Below, piece after piece: positions 34,597-35,667 of a stretch of DNA of 35,667 nucleotides. The notes under the pieces were generated by a model. The model was not told the origin of the DNA, did not search any database, and saw nothing but the letters and a program-made list of their open reading frames with translations. Every line of letters starts with the position of its first letter. Positions within the stretch are counted from its first letter, which is position 1. The stretch spans positions 1 through 35,667 of the forward strand of contig SHZC01000029.1 of the NCBI GenBank assembly GCA_009692505.1. The letters run 5' to 3'. Source of the stretch: Myxococcales bacterium. Its GTDB lineage: Bacteria; Myxococcota_A; Bradymonadia; UBA7976; UBA1532. Position numbers and translations under genes: made by a program.

Positions 34597-35046
34597 TCAG
34601 GCCCGCTTGGCCGCCACGACGAGCTCATCGAGGCGGGAGAGGAAGACGGATCGGTCCGACTTGCCCATAGGGGGTGGCCCACCGCCGCTCTCGCCCGCCG
34701 AGCGCAGCGTGGTCATCAGATCGCGGGTCGCCAGCGCGTCGCCGATCGTCTCCGCGTCGAAGATCCGGCCACGCGGCGTGACCACCCGCGCCCCCCCGTC
34801 GATGCAGCGCGCGGCGAGCGGCAGATCCCCGGTCACCACGACGTCGCATGGACCCGCGTGATCGGCGATCCACTTATCGGCCTCGTCGCTGCCCCGACCG
34901 ACGACGACGAGCCTTACGCGCGGCGACACCGGCACGGCGATGGCTCGGTTGCAGACCACGAAGACGTTGAGCTGATATCGCTGAGCGACGCGGTAGGTCT
35001 CGTCTTTGACCGGGCAGCCGTCCGCGTCGATGTAGAGGTCGAGCAC
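34597..35046 (-). CDS. yaiI: UPF0178 (YaiI/YqxD) family protein
   Basis: This 149-residue protein matches the DUF188 family through DADGCPVK at residues 8-15, VVVGRGSDEADKWI near 47-60, VVTGDLPLAARCIDGGARVVTPRGRIF near 69-95 and a C-terminal FLSRLDELV. The fold resembles PIN-type nucleases, with conserved acidic residues Asp8, Asp10, Asp57 and Asp73, but no biochemical role is established in the family. It is cytoplasmic. The start is GTG at 35046, without a clear Shine-Dalgarno site. It is separated from the ligase gene by 118 bases containing a hairpin, and diverges from the APDA-repeat lipoprotein. Confidence 0.9.
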   Translation of the reverse strand: MLDLYIDADGCPVKDETYRVAQRYQLNVFVVCNRAIAVPVSPRVRLVVVGRGSDEADKWIADHAGPCDVVVTGDLPLAARCIDGGARVVTPRGRIFDAETIGDALATRDLMTTLRSAGESGGGPPPMGKSDRSVFLSRLDELVVAAKRA

Positions 35047-35146
35047 GGGCGGAGACTAACGCAAGTCGAGCGAGCTCGGTTCGGAAGACAGCGGGAGAGT
35101 GCGATTGCCGACCACGGGATTTCGGGACAGACTCCAAGAAGCGTGG

Positions 35147-35162
35147 ATCCGCCTCACGGATC
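35147..35162. promoter_or_regulatory. Small inverted repeat before the APDA lipoprotein
   Basis: GATCCG and CGGATC arms (about 35146-35151 and 35157-35162) with a five-base loop lie about 20 bases before the ATG at 35182, in the 135-base divergent gap. It could be an operator or a leader hairpin. There is no further support. Confidence 0.2.
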
Positions 35163-35181
35163 TTCAGACTTCGGAGTGTGA

Positions 35182-35667
35182 ATGAGATTTCCGAGAACCA
35201 CTCTCGTCCTCCTGCTCGGAGGCTGCGCAGACGTCGATTCCCGCGCCCTCCCCGCACCCGACGCCGCACCCGACGCGGCACCCGACGCGGCACCGGACGC
35301 CGCACCCGACGCCACACCGGACGCCGCACCGGACGCCGCACCGGACGCCGCACCGGACGCCGCACCGGACGCCGCACCCGACGCCGCACCCGACGCCGCA
35401 CCCGACGCCGCACCCGACGCGGCACCGGACGCTCCGCCGCAGCTCCCACCCGCCCCGCGCGCCGAGGTCTGCCAGCTCGATCCCGACGATCCCAGGTGCC
35501 TCCCCTCTGGGGACGGCTGCGCGTTTTCCAGCCCCCTGCTCGCGCACGCCTGGCTGCGTCCACGACACTTTCCCGCCGAAGCCGCTCCAGCCGGGACCGC
35601 GTTGATCGCCGCCGAGGAGCTGTCGATCACCCAGGGGGGAGACCCCGAATGCGACTGGCGAGAGGAC
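35182..35667 (+). CDS. Lipoprotein with APDA repeats, partial at the C-terminus
   Basis: The frame opens at ATG 35182 with GGAG six bases upstream and runs off the window, giving 162 residues. MRFPRTTLVLLLGGC is a short lipoprotein signal with lipobox LGGC and Cys15. After a brief linker come fifteen four-residue units (APDA, once TPDA), residues 25-84, which should form an extended, Pro-rich, acidic stalk that lifts the rest off the membrane. The following part has Cys residues (EVCQLDPDDPRCLPSGDGCAF) that probably form disulfides, and then a segment that looks like the start of a globular beta domain (RHFPAEAAPAGTALIAAEEL). The function and the C-terminal domain are not visible. Confidence 0.8.
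   Translation, partial: MRFPRTTLVLLLGGCADVDSRALPAPDAAPDAAPDAAPDAAPDATPDAAPDAAPDAAPDAAPDAAPDAAPDAAPDAAPDAAPDAPPQLPPAPRAEVCQLDPDDPRCLPSGDGCAFSSPLLAHAWLRPRHFPAEAAPAGTALIAAEELSITQGGDPECDWRED
35254..35433 (+). repeat. 12-base tandem repeat (15 copies)
   Basis: Fifteen consecutive 12-base units, mostly GCACCSGACGCS, encode the APDA stalk of the lipoprotein. Units differ only at third positions and at one A-for-G change (unit 6, TPDA). Copy number changes would keep the reading frame. Confidence 0.97.

Overview
The window is a GC-rich chromosomal segment from a delta-proteobacterial-type genome, most likely Myxococcota. Pointers are a C-terminal MYXO-CTERM-like sorting tail (Gly-rich stretch, Cys, membrane helix, RRRR), MopE-type metal-binding motifs and thrombospondin type 3 repeats in large secreted proteins, a PEGA-tailed Ser/Thr kinase with an HHDITPQN catalytic loop, many lipoproteins, HEAT-repeat proteins and an FHA-GAF-sigma54 activator. 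The order or genus cannot be fixed from the sequence. I see no insertion sequence, integrase, phage gene or CRISPR array. Genes are dense, and no stretch over 300 bases lacks one.

Layout. 1-5077 (minus): a likely operon of a degenerate signal-peptidase-like membrane protein, a 1101-residue hybrid histidine kinase ending in a degenerate GGDEF domain, a PilZ protein, and a gene cut by the window edge. 5171-12642 (plus): HEAT lipoprotein, FHA-GAF-sigma54 activator, cytoplasmic HEAT protein, deoxynucleoside kinase, and a MopE/TSP3 lipoprotein ending in three copies of a module I cannot name. 12676-14922 (minus): RNase R. 15011-16597 (plus): membrane Ser/Thr kinase. 16635-18278 (minus): lipoprotein with three parvulin-like domains. 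18368-18443: tRNA-Ala(GGC) with encoded CCA and an intrinsic terminator, then a small alpha/beta hydrolase. 19082-22783 (plus): lipoprotein joining amidohydrolase, TSP3 and lamin-tail domains, convergent with a MYXO-CTERM-type Cys-rich protein (22790-25114, minus) that lies directly downstream of a fused alpha/beta 2-oxoacid dehydrogenase E1. 27328-31093 (plus): a compact operon of HEAT lipoprotein, small TPR-like protein and Omp85-family outer-membrane protein. 31098-35046 (minus): sulfatase lipoprotein, acyl-CoA ligase and a UPF0178 protein. 35182-end (plus): start of a lipoprotein with fifteen APDA-type repeats.

Themes. Much of the window concerns the cell envelope: at least seven predicted lipoproteins, a parvulin chaperone, an Omp85 protein, a sorted surface protein and a signal-peptidase relative. 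The rest is signalling (histidine kinase, PilZ, FHA/sigma54, Ser/Thr kinase) and housekeeping (RNase R, deoxynucleoside kinase, tRNA, E1). The most unusual items are the signal-peptidase homologue lacking both catalytic residues, the HEAT-lipoprotein/TPR/Omp85 operon, the triple unnamed module at the end of the MopE lipoprotein, and several in-frame minisatellites in linkers of surface proteins.
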